A stretch of 45,796 bases of DNA from NCBI GenBank assembly GCA_036788215.1, contig DAIQNV010000022.1, forward strand, positions 1 through 45,796. Direction: 5' to 3'. A model generated the notes under the pieces. That model was not told the origin of the DNA. It ran no database searches and saw only the letters and a list, made by a program, of their open reading frames with translations. The stretch's first letter is position 1, and every line of letters starts with the position of its first letter. Made by a program: the position numbers and the translations under genes. The stretch is from DAIQNV01 sp036788215. GTDB taxonomy: Bacteria; Planctomycetota; Phycisphaerae; Phycisphaerales; UBA1924. Positions 1 through 7,726 of this stretch are shown one piece after another.

Positions 1-1506
1 GGGTCGAGCCGTCGCCGGAAGCGGAAGAAGCGCAAGGGCACCCCCGGCGGCGGGGGAGGCAGCAGCGGGGGCGGCGGCGGCTACCAGGGGGGTGGTGGCT
101 ACCAGGGTGGCGGAGGCGGTGGCGGTGGCGGTGGCAGCAGCTACCGCTCGCACCCCGATCACCTGCCCAGCGATGAGGAGCTCGAGCGCGAGGCGGCCGA
201 ACTCGAGCGGATCGCGGCGGAGAAGGGCCCGATCGACGCGGGCGACCAACTGACGATCTCCGAGCTCCAGCAGATGGAGATGGACGAGCTTTTCAAGGTC
301 GCGGAGAAGGAGGGGCTGGACGATGTCCACCAGATCCCCAAGCAGGACCTGATCTTCAAGATCCTCAAGACGCGGGCGACGCGCCTCGGCATCATGTACG
401 GGGACGGGACGCTCGAGGTGATGTCCGACGGGTTCGGCTTCCTCCGCAGCCCGGAGCAGAGCTACCTGCCGGGCCCGGACGACATCTATGTCTCGCCCAG
501 CCAGATCCGCCGGTTCGGGCTGCGGCGCGGGATGACGGTCCGCGGTGCGATCCGCCCGCCCAAGGAGTCGGAGCGGTACTTTGCGCTCCTGCGTGTGGAG
601 ACTGTCAACGGGAAGCCCCCGAAGGAGATCCACAACCTGATCAACTTCGAGGACCTGACGCCCCTGCACCCCGAGGAGCGGTTCGTCCTGGAGACGACGC
701 CCGACAGCATCGAGTGCCGGATCGTGGACCTCGTGGCCCCGTTGGGCAAGGGCCAGCGTGCCCTCATCGTCGCGCCCCCGCGCACCGGCAAGACGGTGCT
801 GCTGCAGAAGATGACGCAGTCGATCACGACGAACTACCCCGATGTCAAGATCATCGTGCTGCTGGTCGACGAGCGCCCCGAGGAAGTGACCGACTTCAAG
901 CGCAACACCCAGAAGGGCGTCGAGGTCGTCGCGTCCACCTTCGACGAGCAGTCGAGCCGCCACGTCGCGGTCGCGGAGGTGGTGATCGAGAAGGCCAAGC
1001 GGATGGTCGAGTTCGGTGACGACGTCGTCATTTTGCTCGACTCGATCACGCGCCTGGCCCGGGCGTACAACGCGGAGATGCCGCACTCTGGGCGGATCAT
1101 GTCCGGCGGCCTCGACTCCAACGCGCTGCAGCGCCCCAAGAAGTTCTTCGGCGCCGCCCGCGCCATCGAGCGGGGCGGCAGCCTCACGATCATCGGGACC
1201 GCCCTCGTGGACACCGGGTCCAAGATGGACGAGGTGATCTTCGAGGAGTTCAAGGGCACCGGCAACTCCGAGCTGCACCTCGACCGCCGCCTCGTCGAGA
1301 AGCGGATCTACCCCGCGATCGATGTGGCCGCTTCCGGCACGCGTCGCGAGGAGCTGCTCATGGACCCCAAGGAGCTCGAGCTCGTCTACCGCCTGCGGAA
1401 GGTCCTCAGCGACATGAACGTCGTCGAGGCGATGGAGCTGCTCAAGACCCGACTGAAGAAGGTCAAGACCAACGCCGAGTTCCTGGTGACCATGGCCCTG
1501 GGCTGA
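1..1506 (+). CDS. rho: Transcription termination factor Rho, 5' end outside window
   Basis: Hexameric RNA-dependent ATPase that ends transcription. The frame is open from base 1, so the N-terminus lies outside the window. Visible order: a basic stretch (RRRKRKKRKG), a Gly/Tyr/Gln low-complexity stretch (about nt 40-150), an acidic helical linker, the Rho N-terminal helical domain (LTISELQQMEMDELF, from about nt 250), the cold-shock-like RNA-binding domain (DGFGFLRS, about nt 400-620), then the RecA-like motor with Walker A APPRTGKT (nt 775-798) and Walker B VVILLDS (about nt 1024-1044). The C-terminal R-loop region is complete and the stop is TGA at 1504. An internal ATG at 274 lies inside the Rho N-terminal domain and cannot be the start. 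The extension resembles the disordered inserts known in Rho of several phyla. Confidence 0.97.
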   Translation, partial: GSSRRRKRKKRKGTPGGGGGSSGGGGGYQGGGGYQGGGGGGGGGGSSYRSHPDHLPSDEELEREAAELERIAAEKGPIDAGDQLTISELQQMEMDELFKVAEKEGLDDVHQIPKQDLIFKILKTRATRLGIMYGDGTLEVMSDGFGFLRSPEQSYLPGPDDIYVSPSQIRRFGLRRGMTVRGAIRPPKESERYFALLRVETVNGKPPKEIHNLINFEDLTPLHPEERFVLETTPDSIECRIVDLVAPLGKGQRALIVAPPRTGKTVLLQKMTQSITTNYPDVKIIVLLVDERPEEVTDFKRNTQKGVEVVASTFDEQSSRHVAVAEVVIEKAKRMVEFGDDVVILLDSITRLARAYNAEMPHSGRIMSGGLDSNALQRPKKFFGAARAIERGGSLTIIGTALVDTGSKMDEVIFEEFKGTGNSELHLDRRLVEKRIYPAIDVAASGTRREELLMDPKELELVYRLRKVLSDMNVVEAMELLKTRLKKVKTNAEFLVTMALG

Positions 1507-1640
1507 GCCCCTCCCCAGCCCGGGACCTCCAGGGCACGCCCCGGCCAGGCCGATCCGCCCCCCGCCCGAACGCCCGGGCCCGCTGTCCCGTACACTCGGG
1601 CAGGCAGGATGCCGGCGATTCCGCGGTCGGAGGCCGATCC

Positions 1641-2030
1641 ATGGGTGTTATCACGGGCCGTTTCGCGCAGCACAGTCCCGGGTCCCGCTCCGTCGGGCCT
1701 CGCACGCTCGCGTTCCGGCGTCGCCTGACGCTCTGGCTCCTCGCGATGGTCGCCCTGCCCTGGGCGATGATGCTCGTCGTCGGGGGGCTCTGGCTCGTGA
1801 TCGTCGCCCCCGACCTCTGGCCCCTCGCGGCGCCCGCAGCGGTGGTGGGGGGGCTGACCTCGATAGCCGCCGGGCACCTGGTCTTCGCGGTCTGCCTGGC
1901 GGACCGCCTTTTCCCGCGGGCCGGGCGCTGGCTCGGGGCGGGCGTGGAGTTGGTCTCGGCCTGCGCCGTCTTCGCGGGGTGCGCCTTCCTGCTCGCCTGG
2001 ACGGTCTGGCGCTGGGCGGGCGGCGCGTGA
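1641..2030 (+). CDS. Small hypothetical membrane protein
   Basis: 129 residues, no family recognised. After a short polar N-terminus there are about three hydrophobic segments (near residues 31-53, 57-80 and 102-125), so it is probably an inner-membrane protein. A Shine-Dalgarno-like GGAGG sits at about 1627-1631, close to the ATG. A possible -10 box TACACT lies at 1591-1596. It is followed by the TPR gene (50 nt between stop and chosen start), so it may head the run of genes 1641-7050. Function is unknown. Confidence 0.6.
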   Translation: MGVITGRFAQHSPGSRSVGPRTLAFRRRLTLWLLAMVALPWAMMLVVGGLWLVIVAPDLWPLAAPAAVVGGLTSIAAGHLVFAVCLADRLFPRAGRWLGAGVELVSACAVFAGCAFLLAWTVWRWAGGA

Positions 2031-2080
2031 TGGCCGATACTGCACGCGTGACACGACAAACCTCCCCGAGGAGCAGCGAG

Positions 2081-4828
2081 ATGAGCGGACACCGTGCCGG
2101 ATCCCGGAAACCGAGCCCCGTGCGACGGAGCGTCGCGTGCATCGCCGCCTGGTCGGCCTGTGCGCTCGCCCCCCTCGCGATCGGCGCTCAGCCGGGCGAG
2201 GGTGCGCCGGGGCGGGCCCTGCCCACCTCCAACCGCGCCGCGGGGCTCGCGGCCCCCATCGCGGCGCTGACGGTGTCCGAGCAGGTCGCGCGGGTCGCGG
2301 AGCGCGTCGCCCTCCTTGACCTGCGACTGCTGGAGTCGCCCCGCCCGGAGGACTACCGCCGGACGCTCGCGCTCCTGCACCTCGCGGGCGACCTCGCCCC
2401 GGGCGACGCGGAACTGGCCCGCCGGATGGCGGAGGCAGCCTTCGCGGTGGGCGACCCCGACCTGCTGATCGACGCCACCACCCGCGTGGTCCGCGCCGAC
2501 CCGGAGGACACCGTCGCGCAGCTCCGCCTGATCGTCTCCCGCATCGCGCGGATGCAGACGGTCGACGAGCGCCTCCGGGCCTACGACCGCTTCCTCGGGC
2601 CCCAGGGCACGGGGTTCGACCCGTCCGTCCGCAGCCGGCTCGCGCTCGACGCGGCGCTCCTGCACCGCGAGCGGGGCGAGGGCGACCGATTCGTCGAGCG
2701 CCTCACGCAGGCGACCAGCCTCGACCCCACGAACAAGGAAGCCGCGACGCTCGCGCTGAACTACTTCGTGGACCAGGTGCCGAACGACCCGGTGGGGCGC
2801 CTGCGCCTCGAGCTGAACCTGCTGTACGCGGACCCGTTCGATCCCAACGTGCACATGTCGGTCGCGTTCCTGCTCGCGCGGGAGGGTGCGCTCCCGCAGA
2901 CCGCCCGGTTCCACACGATGGGCATGGCCCTCCTGAACGAGGCCAACCGCGTGGGCCCCGAGCGCGACGTCGAGCGCCTGGCCCTGGGCTGGCAGCTGCA
3001 GGGGCCGGACGTGGTCGTCGCGGAGATCGATCGCCGCCTCGAGGCCGAGCGGGCGGTCGCCCGCCAGATCTACGAGCGCGACCTCACGCTCGATGTGCCC
3101 GACAGCGAGCTCGTGCCCCCGGAGACGGTTCACCTCAACCCGCTCTACGAGAAGATGCGGGTGCTCGCCGCCCTGTCCGCCGGAGACTTCCTCCAGGTGG
3201 AGCGCGGGCTGGAAGAGCTCCGCGCCATCGCGACCGAGAGAACCACCTTCCTGCGCGATCCCACCCGCCGCATCGATCGGGAGACCGAGGGCCGGGTGAT
3301 CTTCGAGACCACCGCGGCGCTCGCGGACCTGCAGCTCATGCGGGCCATCGCGAACGTGCAGCTCGAGGAGTTCGCCGCGGAGACGCAGGGCCTCGCCCAG
3401 CTCGGGCGCGAGTTCCAGGAGGCCCTCGCCCCGCTCGCCGCATGGCTCCGATTCCGCAACGGCGACCCGCAGGGCGCGATCGAGGTCGCCGACCGCATCG
3501 AGCGCACCAGCGGCCCGACCCCACCGCTCAACATCCTGCGAGGCCTCGCGAACGAGTCGCTCGGATCGACGGACCGCGCGGTCGACATCTACCGGGGCCT
3601 GATCGACAACGACCCCCTAGGCCCCATCGGCGCCTGGGCCCGCAACCGCATGCTCGGGCTGCTGAACATCCGCGACCCCAGGACCGATGCCGGGCGAGCG
3701 ATGGGCCCGCTCGCGGACGCGGTGCCCGGCTACATCGAGCGCATGCTGGGCAACGTCAACCGCTTCATGGACTTCACCGTTCACCAGGCCCAGGACACCG
3801 TGCCCCCGGGCGAGCCGGTCCGCGTGCGGATCCAGGTGACGAACATCTCGCCCTTCCCGCTCGGGCTCGGGCCCGACCGCCCGATCAACAGCCGCGTCGT
3901 GCTCGTCCCGCGTCTCGATGCCCGCGCCGAGTTCATCGGTCGGGCTCAGCCCGAGGTCGTTGACCTCAACCGACGCCTGAGGCTCGAGCCCCGGGAGAGG
4001 CTGATCGTCGAGACCGATGTCGGCGCGGGCCTCACGGGCCTGCTGGGCGTCGTCAACGCGCCCCTGCTCAACCGCCAGCGATGGCGGGCGGTCCAGGGCT
4101 TCCAGATCTCGGACCTCGGCGCCCTCGAGCCCGGGCCCCTGTGCGGCGCCGACGACACCGGGCCCATTCTCGTCCAGGCCCATCCGTCCGCAAGGGGCAC
4201 GCCCGCAGAACTCGTCGAACGAATCGAGGCGAGCGCCCGCGAGGACAACCTGAGACTGATCGAGTCCGCCGCGTCGATGTTCTACCGCTCCGAGGCCCCC
4301 GCGGCTTCCGGCCGCGACCCGGGCACGGGACCCCTGCGGACGACCGACCAGTTCGCGGTCGCGAACGAGCTCGAGCCGCCCCCCGGAGCGTTCAACGCGG
4401 AGGAACTCGCGCCCCTCGCAAGCGCCCTCGCCGACCTCTACCGCGAGAGCGACGCCGAAATCCGGGCGGTGATGCTCGGGCTGCTGCCCACAGCCGCGAT
4501 GGCCCCCGCGATCCGCCCCTTCGACGAGGCAATCATCGAACTGGCCCGGGACCGCGCCGTCGCCTCCCCCGCGGACGAGCCCGATCCCGCGTTCGATCTC
4601 GAAACGGGCCTCCTGATCGCGACGCGCCTCACCGACGCGCAGCACCCGCTGATCGCGGCCGCCGCCGCCTCCGACCACACGCATCTGCGGGCGATCGCGG
4701 AGGCCGCCCGGTCGCGCCTCGCGAACGGTCGCGCGACCTACTCGACCGCCGGCCCGGGCATCAACGCCCTGGGAGGCCCGACGCGACGGACCGCGATCGA
4801 ACGCGTCCGTTCCACCCTCGGGCTCTGA
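2081..4828 (+). CDS. Secreted protein with TPR-like helical repeats, function unknown
   Basis: About 915 residues. I chose ATG 2081 because GAGGAG stands about 7 nt upstream and the product then starts with a signal peptide: basic SRKPSPVRRS, a hydrophobic core, and a likely cleavage near AIGAQ. Longer in-frame starts overlap the previous gene. The mature part is mostly alpha-helical with TPR-like spacing (DPTNKEAATLALNYF; GLANESLGSTDRAVDIYRGL), followed near residues 560-680 by a beta-rich segment (VPPGEPVRVRIQVTNIS), then more helices. It is probably periplasmic. It lies 3 nt before the next gene, so it is co-transcribed with the membrane protein and the DUF444 gene. No enzyme motif was seen. 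Confidence 0.75.
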   Translation: MSGHRAGSRKPSPVRRSVACIAAWSACALAPLAIGAQPGEGAPGRALPTSNRAAGLAAPIAALTVSEQVARVAERVALLDLRLLESPRPEDYRRTLALLHLAGDLAPGDAELARRMAEAAFAVGDPDLLIDATTRVVRADPEDTVAQLRLIVSRIARMQTVDERLRAYDRFLGPQGTGFDPSVRSRLALDAALLHRERGEGDRFVERLTQATSLDPTNKEAATLALNYFVDQVPNDPVGRLRLELNLLYADPFDPNVHMSVAFLLAREGALPQTARFHTMGMALLNEANRVGPERDVERLALGWQLQGPDVVVAEIDRRLEAERAVARQIYERDLTLDVPDSELVPPETVHLNPLYEKMRVLAALSAGDFLQVERGLEELRAIATERTTFLRDPTRRIDRETEGRVIFETTAALADLQLMRAIANVQLEEFAAETQGLAQLGREFQEALAPLAAWLRFRNGDPQGAIEVADRIERTSGPTPPLNILRGLANESLGSTDRAVDIYRGLIDNDPLGPIGAWARNRMLGLLNIRDPRTDAGRAMGPLADAVPGYIERMLGNVNRFMDFTVHQAQDTVPPGEPVRVRIQVTNISPFPLGLGPDRPINSRVVLVPRLDARAEFIGRAQPEVVDLNRRLRLEPRERLIVETDVGAGLTGLLGVVNAPLLNRQRWRAVQGFQISDLGALEPGPLCGADDTGPILVQAHPSARGTPAELVERIEASAREDNLRLIESAASMFYRSEAPAASGRDPGTGPLRTTDQFAVANELEPPPGAFNAEELAPLASALADLYRESDAEIRAVMLGLLPTAAMAPAIRPFDEAIIELARDRAVASPADEPDPAFDLETGLLIATRLTDAQHPLIAAAAASDHTHLRAIAEAARSRLANGRATYSTAGPGINALGGPTRRTAIERVRSTLGL

Positions 4829-4831
4829 CCC

Positions 4832-5932
4832 GTGCCGCCGACGCGACCCGCCCAACCCGGGCCCGATCGGGCCGAGCCCGACAGCGAGCCGGGCGGGCTG
4901 GTCGCCCGCCTCGCGGCGATGGCCCGGGGCTCCGGGCGGAAGTCCCGCTGGCGATCGATCGTCGGCTGGACCCTCGGCGCCCTGCTGTTCATCGGCGCGA
5001 TCATCGCCCTCGTCGCGGGCGGGCAGAACGACCTCGCCCTCGCGGTCGACGCGGTCGCGAGCGCCCCGCGCTGGCTGATCGCCGCTTCCCTGCTCCTGCC
5101 CGTCGCGAACTGGCTGTGCGTCTCCGTCGCCTTCGCCATCCTCACCCGGCGCTATACGCCCGAGGGCAAGCCCCCGGTCGGCTACCTGGAGATGACCGCC
5201 CTCATCGGCAGCGCCTGGCTCCTCAACCACCTGCCCATGCGCCCGGGCCTCGTCGGACGCGTCGCCTACCACAAGGCGGTCAACGGCATCCGCCTCGCCG
5301 ACTCCGCCCGCATCCTGATCGAGTCGATGATCCTGACCGCGATCGCCGTCGTCACGCTCTTCGCGGTGGCGCTGATCATGATCACCGAGACCAGTGCCCT
5401 CGCCATGACGCTGACCTACGCCGCCCCGGCGTTCGTCATCGCGCTCGCGTGGCTCGTGCTCGGGCTCGCACGGAGCCCCCTCGCGCGCCACGCGGCGGCG
5501 CTGTTCTTCAAGTTCTGCGACATGTCGATCTGGGTCGCGCGCTACGCGGTGGTCTTCGCTCTCGTCGGGGCCCCGCTCGACGCCCCGCGCACCGTGCTGG
5601 TCGCCGCGATCAGCCAGATCGTGCTGCTCATCCCGATCTCCGGCAACGGGATCGGGCTGCGCGAGTGGGCGGTCGCGTTCACCGCGGAGGCGGGCCTGCG
5701 GGCCGATGTCGTGAACCGCGCCGCAGAGACGATCGTCGTGCTGCCCATCGGGCTCGCCTGCACCTGGTGGGTCGCCCGGCGCTACCGCCGGCACCGCCGG
5801 ATCGGGGCGATCGACCCCTCGCAGCAGCCCGCAAACGCCCCCGGGAGCGAGGTTGTGGACCCGCCCCCGGATCAGGCCGATACCTCCACCCGTACAGTCG
5901 GTGACATGAACGACCCAGGGGGCCAGCAGTGA
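4832..5932 (+). CDS. Multi-pass membrane protein of the LPG-synthase TM / YbhN (UPF0104) type
   Basis: 366 residues, GTG start 3 nt after the previous stop. Several hydrophobic helices span about residues 45-310. The signature near the end of the membrane region (QIVLLIPISGNGIGLREW) matches the LPxPxGxGxxE-type motif of the lysylphosphatidylglycerol-synthase transmembrane/AglD/YbhN family. Members are flippase-like or lipid-linked membrane proteins; the cytosolic aminoacyl transferase domain of MprF is absent. The C-terminal tail is polar and Pro-rich. The last bases overlap the next gene (GTGA at 5929-5932), so the two are translationally coupled. The substrate cannot be read from sequence. 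Confidence 0.75.
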   Translation: MPPTRPAQPGPDRAEPDSEPGGLVARLAAMARGSGRKSRWRSIVGWTLGALLFIGAIIALVAGGQNDLALAVDAVASAPRWLIAASLLLPVANWLCVSVAFAILTRRYTPEGKPPVGYLEMTALIGSAWLLNHLPMRPGLVGRVAYHKAVNGIRLADSARILIESMILTAIAVVTLFAVALIMITETSALAMTLTYAAPAFVIALAWLVLGLARSPLARHAAALFFKFCDMSIWVARYAVVFALVGAPLDAPRTVLVAAISQIVLLIPISGNGIGLREWAVAFTAEAGLRADVVNRAAETIVVLPIGLACTWWVARRYRRHRRIGAIDPSQQPANAPGSEVVDPPPDQADTSTRTVGDMNDPGGQQ

Positions 5933-7050
5933 TCAGCAAGATCGAGCAGGACCACCGCCGATTCCGCCAGATCGTCCGGGGCAAGATCCGCAAGGATCTC
6001 CGGCGGTTCCTCTCCAAGGGCGAGCTCATCGGGCGCGAGGGGAAGAAGATCGTCTCCATCCCCGTCCACGACATCGATATCCCCACCTTCCGCTACGGGG
6101 ACAACTCCCAGGGCGTGGGCATGGGCGAGGGGGGCGAGGGGGAGACCGTGGGCCAGCCTCAGCCCGGCCAGGGCGACAACCCGGGGGGCGAGGACGAGGG
6201 CAAGCACATCCTCGAGGTCGATGTCACCATGGAGGAACTCGCCGACATCCTCGCGGAGGAACTCGAACTCCCGAGGATCGAGCCCAAGGGCGCCCACCGC
6301 ATCACAACGGTGAAGGACAAGTACTCGGGCATCCGCCCCGTGGGCCCGAGCTCCTTGCGGCACTTCAAGCGCAGCTACCGCGAAGCGCTCAAGCGCCAGC
6401 TCGCCATGGGCGACTACGACCCCGACGACCCCGTCATCATCCCCGTCCGCGACGACCTGCGCTACCGCTCGTGGAACGAGGTCAAGGCACCCCAGAGCAA
6501 CGCGGTCATCGTCTACATGATGGATGTCTCGGGCTCCATGGGCGACGAGCAGAAGGAGCTCGTCCGCCTGCACGCCTTCTGGATCGATACCTGGCTCCGG
6601 CGCAACTACGAGGGCATCGAGAGCCGCTACATCGTGCACGACGTGAGGGCCGGAGAGGTCGACAAGCAGACCTTCTTCACCCTGCGCGAGGACGGCGGCA
6701 CCCGCATCTCCTCCGCCTTCGCCCTCTGCAAGGACATGCTCGCGGAGCACTACGACCCCAGCGACTGGAACATCTACCTCTTCCACTTCTCCGACGGGGA
6801 CAACTCCTCCGAAGCCGACAACCGCCTCTGCGTCAAGCTCCTCGACGAGCACCTCATCCCCAATTCCAACATGTTCGGCTACTGCCAAGTCACCAGCGCC
6901 TATGGCTCCGGCAACTTCATCAACGTGCTCCGCGAGGCCTTCCCCGAGGGCTACCCCGACCAGGACGGCCCCCGGGTCATCACCAGCAAGGTCGACCGGC
7001 GCGATGACATCTACGAGAGCCTCCGGACCTTCTTCAAGACCGGCCGGTAA
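5929..7050 (+). CDS. yhbH: DUF444 family vWA protein (YhbH/YeaH-like)
   Basis: 373 residues. The opening ISKIEQDHRRFRQIVRGKIR and the IPVHDIDIPTFRYG segment are diagnostic of the DUF444 family (Bacillus YhbH, E. coli YeaH). A Gly/Glu-rich loop (about residues 62-90) is followed by a vWA-type fold with a MIDAS motif DVSGSMG (nt 6523-6543). In many bacteria this gene travels with the PrkA-type Ser protein kinase and SpoVR, acting in stress or sporulation; neither is present in this window. The GTG start overlaps the preceding membrane-protein stop. Family assignment is firm. The biochemical role is unclear for the whole family. Confidence 0.9.
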   Translation: MISKIEQDHRRFRQIVRGKIRKDLRRFLSKGELIGREGKKIVSIPVHDIDIPTFRYGDNSQGVGMGEGGEGETVGQPQPGQGDNPGGEDEGKHILEVDVTMEELADILAEELELPRIEPKGAHRITTVKDKYSGIRPVGPSSLRHFKRSYREALKRQLAMGDYDPDDPVIIPVRDDLRYRSWNEVKAPQSNAVIVYMMDVSGSMGDEQKELVRLHAFWIDTWLRRNYEGIESRYIVHDVRAGEVDKQTFFTLREDGGTRISSAFALCKDMLAEHYDPSDWNIYLFHFSDGDNSSEADNRLCVKLLDEHLIPNSNMFGYCQVTSAYGSGNFINVLREAFPEGYPDQDGPRVITSKVDRRDDIYESLRTFFKTGR

Positions 7051-7113
7051 CGCCCTCTGGGGACGGGAAAGGGCATCGCCCCCACCCCGTCAGGCCCCTT
7101 CCCTACCCTCCCC

Positions 7114-7135
7114 GCATCGGGCTGCCTCCCGATGC
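7114..7135 (+). promoter_or_regulatory. Perfect 8-bp stem-loop upstream of the zinc-ribbon gene
   Basis: GCATCGGG (7114-7121) pairs with CCCGATGC (7128-7135) around a 6-nt loop. A TACCCT box at 7104-7109 could be a -10, which would put the hairpin at the 5' end of the mRNA. There is no T-run, so it is not an obvious intrinsic terminator. It may be a 5'-UTR structure or part of a terminator for the DUF444 gene. Confidence 0.4.
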
Positions 7136-7182
7136 CGATTCCACAAGGGTCGCCCCGTCGAGGCTGTCCCCCCGGAAGGACC

Positions 7183-7689
7183 ATGCCCCTTTTCTTCGTC
7201 GGTTACGCCTTCGCTGTCTGGGCGCTTGCCGCCCGCTGGCGTCGGCGCATCCCGGGATTCCTCGCGGTCCTCATCGGGACCGCGGGGCTCATGGCCTTGA
7301 ACTGGCTGCACTACAAGCTGGACGACTGGACCGAGGGTGAGATCTACCTCCCCGTCCTCCAGTCCATCATGTACCCCTACACCGGCCTCGTCGCGGTCGT
7401 GGGCGTCTTCATCACCTGCATACCCCGCATCCACGCCTGGCAGTGCCGCCACTGCAGCTACGACCTCAGGGGGCTCAGCGCCGATGGCCAGCACATGCCC
7501 GGCCCCGGCGCCCTCTGCCCCGAGTGCGGCCCCCCCGTCGCCCCCCCCCGCCCCGTCTCCACCCGCCCCTCCGGGATGGACCGCCAGACCATGCGCACGC
7601 CCGACATCCCGTCCGCGCACGCCAAGCCCCGCGCCCCGGGTGCGGCGCCCCCCGAGCCCCGTCGCATCTCGATCGAACGCGGAGGCTGA
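7183..7689 (+). CDS. Membrane protein with planctomycete-type zinc ribbon
   Basis: About 168 residues from ATG 7183, which has GGAAGGA just upstream. An earlier in-frame ATG at 7132 falls inside the 7114-7135 hairpin and has no ribosome-binding site. About three hydrophobic segments (MPLFFVGYAFAVWALAA; the IPGFLAVLIGTAG region; TGLVAVVGVFITCI) precede a zinc-ribbon pair: CRHCSYDLRGL and then LCPECG about 20 residues later. The CxxCxYDLRGL...CPECG arrangement recurs in planctomycete membrane proteins. The C-terminal tail is Pro/Arg-rich and probably disordered. The gene converges on the ABC operon, whose stop is 37 nt away. Confidence 0.7.
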   Translation: MPLFFVGYAFAVWALAARWRRRIPGFLAVLIGTAGLMALNWLHYKLDDWTEGEIYLPVLQSIMYPYTGLVAVVGVFITCIPRIHAWQCRHCSYDLRGLSADGQHMPGPGALCPECGPPVAPPRPVSTRPSGMDRQTMRTPDIPSAHAKPRAPGAAPPEPRRISIERGG

Positions 7690-7703
7690 GCGAAGCGAAG
7701 GCT

Positions 7704-7718
7704 CGGGCCAACAGCCCG
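7704..7718. terminator. Weak hairpin between convergent genes
   Basis: CGGGC (7704-7708) and GCCCG (7714-7718) form a 5-bp stem with loop CAACA in the 37-nt gap between two convergent stop codons. Just before it lies a repetitive GAGCGAAGCGAAGGCTC stretch. There is no T-tract on either strand, so termination activity is only a guess. Confidence 0.3.
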
Positions 7719-7726
7719 GTCGCTCG

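Noticed and set aside
3617..5794. Long open frame on the minus strand across the TPR and membrane-protein genes
   Set aside because: High GC removes stop codons; the product is Gly/Asp/Arg-rich with no motif and is antisense to well-supported genes.
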